DNA from: Allobosea sp. LC85
GTDB taxonomy: Bacteria; Pseudomonadota; Alphaproteobacteria; Rhizobiales; Beijerinckiaceae
Direction of reading: 5' to 3'
DNA length: 64,000 bases
Assembly: GCF_000735605.1 (NCBI RefSeq)
Contig: NZ_JPKG01000027.1
Coordinates: forward strand, 186,001 to 250,000
This document shows positions 60,855 to 64,000 of this stretch, in pieces. The first letter of the stretch is position 1, and each line of letters opens with the position of its first letter. The notes beneath the pieces were generated by a model, which was given only the letters and a program-made list of their open reading frames with translations, ran no database searches and was not told the DNA's origin. The position numbers and the translations under genes are program-made.

Positions 60855-62468
60855 TCACCGCTGCGCCAGGCGCCCTTCGGCAAGGTCGCGCGCCTGCGCT
60901 TCCGGATCGCGCTCCGCCGGCGGACCGTAGCCGCCGGCACCCGGCGTGATGATCTCGACGATCTGTCCGGGTTCGAGCGCGCCATCGCCCCTTATGAAAG
61001 GAGCGACGCCCTCGCTGAAGGAGAAGGAGCCGCCCTGTCCTGGCTCGCCGCCGGCGATGCCCCAGGGCCGCGACTTCAGGCGCGAATTATCGACGTTGAG
61101 CCGGCACGGAGCCTCGGCCCGGTAGACGCGGCGCAGGCCCATGCCACCGCGCTGGCGGCCGCGCCCACCCGAGCCATCGACCAGTTCATAGCGCAGCAGC
61201 GTCAGGGGGTATTCGACCTCCAGCGCCTCGACCGGCAGGTTCGAGGTATTGGTCATGTGGACATGCACGCCGTCGAGACCGTCCTTGCGGGCGCGTGCGC
61301 CGGAACCGCCTCCGATCGTCTCAAGATAAACCCAGAGATCACCGCTATCGGGCATCGCCCCCATGAAGGTCGCGGATGCCACGGCCCCGGAGCAGGCCGC
61401 GATGACACGCTCGGGCACCGCCTGGGCGAGCGCGCCATGGATCAGGTCGACGACACGCTGGCAGGGCGCGATGCGCCCGTTCACCGCCGCCGGATGCAGG
61501 CAGTTCAGCACCGTGCCTTCCTTTGCGGCCACCGTGAGTGGCCGGGCGAGGCCGGCATTGGGCGGGATGGTCGGGTCGGCCACCGTCTTGACAGCGTAAT
61601 AGACGGTCGAGAGTAGCGCGGTATAGACCATGTTGAAGCCGGCGCGCGCCTGTGGCGGGCTGTCGAAGGCGAGTGTCATCTCCTCGCCCGCGACCGTGAT
61701 CGCGACCGAGAACTCCATCTCGTCATCGAGCTCGGGATTGTCGAAACGATCGCTGAACCGATAGACGCCGTCGAGTATCGAGGCGATGCCGGCGCGCATC
61801 TTGCGCTCGGCATAGTCCTGCAGCGCCTTGCCGGCCGTGAGCACGGTGGTGCGGCCATATTTGTCGCATAACGCCCTGACGCGCTCGACGCCAAGGCGGT
61901 TCGCCGCCATCTGGGCGCGCAGATCCGAGAGCCGCTCGCGAGGAACCTGGCAGTTGAGCAGGATCAGCTCCTGCACATCCTTCATCAGCGTGCCGCCGTC
62001 ATAGAGCCGGATCGGCGGGATACGCAGGCCCTCCTGATAGATATGGGCGTGGCCGCGATCGGCGAAATCGGAATGATGCGCCGTGTTGACGGCCCAGGCG
62101 ACCATCTTGCCGTCGTGGAAGACCGGCTCGGCCAGCACGATGTCGGGAAGGTGGGTGCCTCCGCCCTCATAGGCGTCGTTGCCGATGAAGACATCGCCCG
62201 GCTTCATCTCCGAGGTGGCATGGCGCTTCAGGATATGCGGGATGATGCCGATGAAGGAGCCGAGGTGCATCGGGATGTGCTCGGCCTGGCAAAGCGTGTT
62301 GCCTTCAATGTCGAAGAGCGCAGTCGAGCAGTCGCGGCGTTCCTTGATATTGGTCGAGTAACTCGCCTTGACCAGCGCCTCGCCCATTTCCTCGGTGATG
62401 GAGGCGAAGGCGCTGCCAATGACCTCGACGGTGATCGGATCGACGGTGACGGGTGCGGGCGCGTTCAT
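60855..62468 (-). CDS. hyuB: Hydantoinase B/oxoprolinase family protein
   Basis: The 537-residue HyuB subunit has VEVIGSAFASITEEMGEALV at the start, FIGNDAYEGGGTHLPDIVL, NTAHHSDFAD, a central NCLHPAAVNGRIAPCQRVVD and a C-terminal YELVDGSGGRGRQRGGMGLRR with TPGAGGYGPP. With HyuA it forms an ATP-dependent enzyme that opens N-methylhydantoin, oxoproline or related rings (or carboxylates acetone in other members); substrate unknown. ATG 62468 shares a base with the hyuA TGA, so the subunits are coupled. Confidence 0.93.
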   Translation of the reverse strand: MNAPAPVTVDPITVEVIGSAFASITEEMGEALVKASYSTNIKERRDCSTALFDIEGNTLCQAEHIPMHLGSFIGIIPHILKRHATSEMKPGDVFIGNDAYEGGGTHLPDIVLAEPVFHDGKMVAWAVNTAHHSDFADRGHAHIYQEGLRIPPIRLYDGGTLMKDVQELILLNCQVPRERLSDLRAQMAANRLGVERVRALCDKYGRTTVLTAGKALQDYAERKMRAGIASILDGVYRFSDRFDNPELDDEMEFSVAITVAGEEMTLAFDSPPQARAGFNMVYTALLSTVYYAVKTVADPTIPPNAGLARPLTVAAKEGTVLNCLHPAAVNGRIAPCQRVVDLIHGALAQAVPERVIAACSGAVASATFMGAMPDSGDLWVYLETIGGGSGARARKDGLDGVHVHMTNTSNLPVEALEVEYPLTLLRYELVDGSGGRGRQRGGMGLRRVYRAEAPCRLNVDNSRLKSRPWGIAGGEPGQGGSFSFSEGVAPFIRGDGALEPGQIVEIITPGAGGYGPPAERDPEAQARDLAEGRLAQR

Positions 62469-64000
62469 CACGGCGTCTCCAGGATCAGGTTGAGATAGGG
62501 TTCGACGCGGGCGGTCATGCCGGGCAGCAGCACCGTGGTCGCATCCATCTGCTCGATGATCGCCGGCCCCTCGATCAGATTGCCCGATTTGAGCTTGTCG
62601 CGGTCGTAGAGCGCACAATCGACGAAGCCTCCGGCTTCCGGGAACCAGACCTCGCGCCGCCCCATGATGGCCGCGGAAGCGTCCGGTCCGGCGTCAGGCT
62701 CGGGCCGGAACTCGGCCTTGGGCACGAAGCCGATCGCCTCGACGCGGTAGGTCACGAGCTGCACCGGTTCGCCTTCGGCCACGAATCCGTAAAGGCGCTT
62801 GTGGGCCTCGGCAAAGCCGTCCGCCAAAGCCCTGATGGTTGTAGGTGTGATCGGCCCGTCCGGGACGTCGATGGCGAGCTCGTAGTTCTGGCCGTGATAG
62901 CGCAGATCGGCCGTGCGCTTCAGCTCGCGATCGGCAGGCGCGACAGTCTCCTCGGCAAACCAGTGCTCGGCCTGGGCTTCAAGGCCTGCGAAAATCTCGG
63001 CCATGTCGGGGACGAGCCCATCCCCCAGCGTCGCGAGCCGGGTGGTGGCGAAATTGGCGCGCAGGTCGGTCAGAAGCAGGCCGAGTGCACAGCCGATTCC
63101 GGGATTGCGCGGCACGACGATGCGCTTCATCTCCAGCTCGCGCGCCAGCCGCGCGGCATGGAGCGGCCCGGCGCCGCCGAAGGCGACAAGCGCGTAGTCG
63201 CGCGGATCATGGCCGCGCTGCACGGAGATGACGCGGATCGCCTTGGCCATATTGGCGGTCACCACCGAGACGATGCCCTGCGCCGTCGCCATCAGGTCGA
63301 GGCCGAGCTGGTCCGCAATCCGGCCGATCGCCTGTTTGGAGAGCGCCTGGTCGATCGGCATGCGGCCACCGAGCAGATGGGTCGGGTTCAGCGTCTGGAG
63401 CACGACATTGGCGTCGGTGACCGCCGGTTCGGTCGAGCCGCGGGCATAGCAGACCGGCCCGGGATCGGCGCCGGCACTGCGCGGGCCTACCTTGAGCAGG
63501 CCGCCGGAGTCGATCGCCGCAATCGAGCCGCCGCCGGCGCCGACGGTGTGGATGTCGAGCATCGGCGCCTTGATCGGGTAGCCATGGACATTGGCCTCGC
63601 TGGCGAGCTTGGCCTCGCCGCCGCGAAGCAGCGCGACATCGGACGAGGTGCCGCCCATGTCGAAGGTGATCAGGTTCTCGATGCCGGTCATCCGGCCGAT
63701 CGCCTGCGCAGCAACCACGCCGGTCGAGGGGCCCGAAAGCACGGTCCGCACCGGCAGGCGTGCCGCCATGTCGAACCCGATGACGCCGCCATTGGACTGC
63801 GTCAGATGCGGCGTGGTGGTGACGCCGAGTTCCTTGAGCCGCTCGGCGAGGCGTTGGATATAGCCCTGCATCACGGGGCCGAGATAGGCGTTCACCACCG
63901 CCGTCGAGATGCGCTCATACTCCCGGAACTCGGGCGCGACCTCATGCGAGGCGCAAATAAAAGCCTCCGGAAACTCCTCCGCGACGATGCGCCTTGCCGT
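62468..64000 (-). CDS. hyuA: Hydantoinase A/oxoprolinase family protein, C-terminal part
   Basis: The frame is open to the right edge, so the N-terminal part lies outside the window. The visible 510 residues are the HyuA ASKHA-like ATPase: TPHLTQSNGGVIGFD, LITFDMGGTSSDVALL (phosphate motif), IDSGGLLKVGPRSAGADPGP, DYALVAFGGAGPLHAARLA and the C-terminal GPAIIEQMDATTVLLPG. An in-frame GTG at 63898 is not the true start, since conserved sequence (HEVAPEFREYERISTAVVNA) runs through it. It precedes hyuB with a one-base overlap. Confidence 0.93.
   Translation of the reverse strand, partial: TARRIVAEEFPEAFICASHEVAPEFREYERISTAVVNAYLGPVMQGYIQRLAERLKELGVTTTPHLTQSNGGVIGFDMAARLPVRTVLSGPSTGVVAAQAIGRMTGIENLITFDMGGTSSDVALLRGGEAKLASEANVHGYPIKAPMLDIHTVGAGGGSIAAIDSGGLLKVGPRSAGADPGPVCYARGSTEPAVTDANVVLQTLNPTHLLGGRMPIDQALSKQAIGRIADQLGLDLMATAQGIVSVVTANMAKAIRVISVQRGHDPRDYALVAFGGAGPLHAARLARELEMKRIVVPRNPGIGCALGLLLTDLRANFATTRLATLGDGLVPDMAEIFAGLEAQAEHWFAEETVAPADRELKRTADLRYHGQNYELAIDVPDGPITPTTIRALADGFAEAHKRLYGFVAEGEPVQLVTYRVEAIGFVPKAEFRPEPDAGPDASAAIMGRREVWFPEAGGFVDCALYDRDKLKSGNLIEGPAIIEQMDATTVLLPGMTARVEPYLNLILETP

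Overview
The window is high-GC DNA (roughly 64 percent by eye), densely coding, with short intergenic gaps and many 1-4 base stop/start overlaps. Gene content points to an alphaproteobacterium of the order Hyphomicrobiales (Rhizobiales). The markers are a complete PhyR-NepR-EcfG general stress response locus, a PmtA-type phospholipid N-methyltransferase, the trpF-trpB-trpA-accD-folC block, HisKA_2/HWE-type kinases, a DUF992 protein and a Tad/Cpa pilus locus. A Bosea-like genus is my best guess, but it is an inference from content and style. No rRNA, tRNA, CRISPR array or intact insertion sequence was seen.

Layout. 1-6.2 kb: 3' part of a glycine betaine-binding protein, a short-chain dehydrogenase remnant, glutaminase, a diguanylate cyclase, a two-hairpin intergenic repeat, an FMN reductase, PmtA and a Crp/Fnr regulator. 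6.3-19.8 kb: a stress-response neighbourhood. It holds an ABC exporter-like protein, small secreted or membrane proteins, a transglutaminase, the kinase-ecfG-nepR operon opposite phyR, an extensin-like protein, DUF992, a single-domain response regulator with a convergent HWE kinase, DUF883 plus a holin-like protein, and an AI-2E transporter. Eight perfect GGAAC-N16/17-CGTT motifs sit in front of genes here. 19.8-29.3 kb: polA, an iodotyrosine-deiodinase-like nitroreductase, an aldo/keto reductase, typA, sdpI-sdpR and a membrane-anchored TAXI protein. 29.4-36.9 kb: trpF-trpB-SIMPL-trpA-accD-folC, an aldo/keto reductase and an L,D-transpeptidase. 36.9-45.9 kb: aldose epimerase, a PcaR/PobR-type regulator divergent from a protocatechuate block (two CoA-transferase subunits, pcaH, pcaG), dgoK, ribokinase, a retropepsin-like protease and a phosphohexomutase. 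46-58.7 kb: the Tad pilus locus (two TadE-like pseudopilins, a CpaC N-domain protein, flp, cpaA, an IS5 remnant, a PAP2 phosphatase, cpaB-C-D-E-F, tadB, tadC). 58.8-64 kb: repeats, a protease-inhibitor-like lipoprotein, an unknown secreted protein and a hydantoinase/oxoprolinase pair that runs off the right edge.

How it works together. PhyR, when phosphorylated, should sequester NepR and release EcfG; the promoter motifs predict that EcfG then transcribes most of the surrounding envelope and signalling genes. The kinase encoded with ecfG has a phosphoacceptor helix but a degraded ATP-binding domain, so it is more likely a phosphatase or sensor partner than a conventional kinase. In the Tad locus three TTAACCAT boxes lie ahead of flp, the PAP2 gene and cpaB, suggesting CtrA control. 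Several coding sequences shorter than 60 codons were read directly from the sequence: flp, a DUF1328-like protein and a 24-residue membrane peptide.
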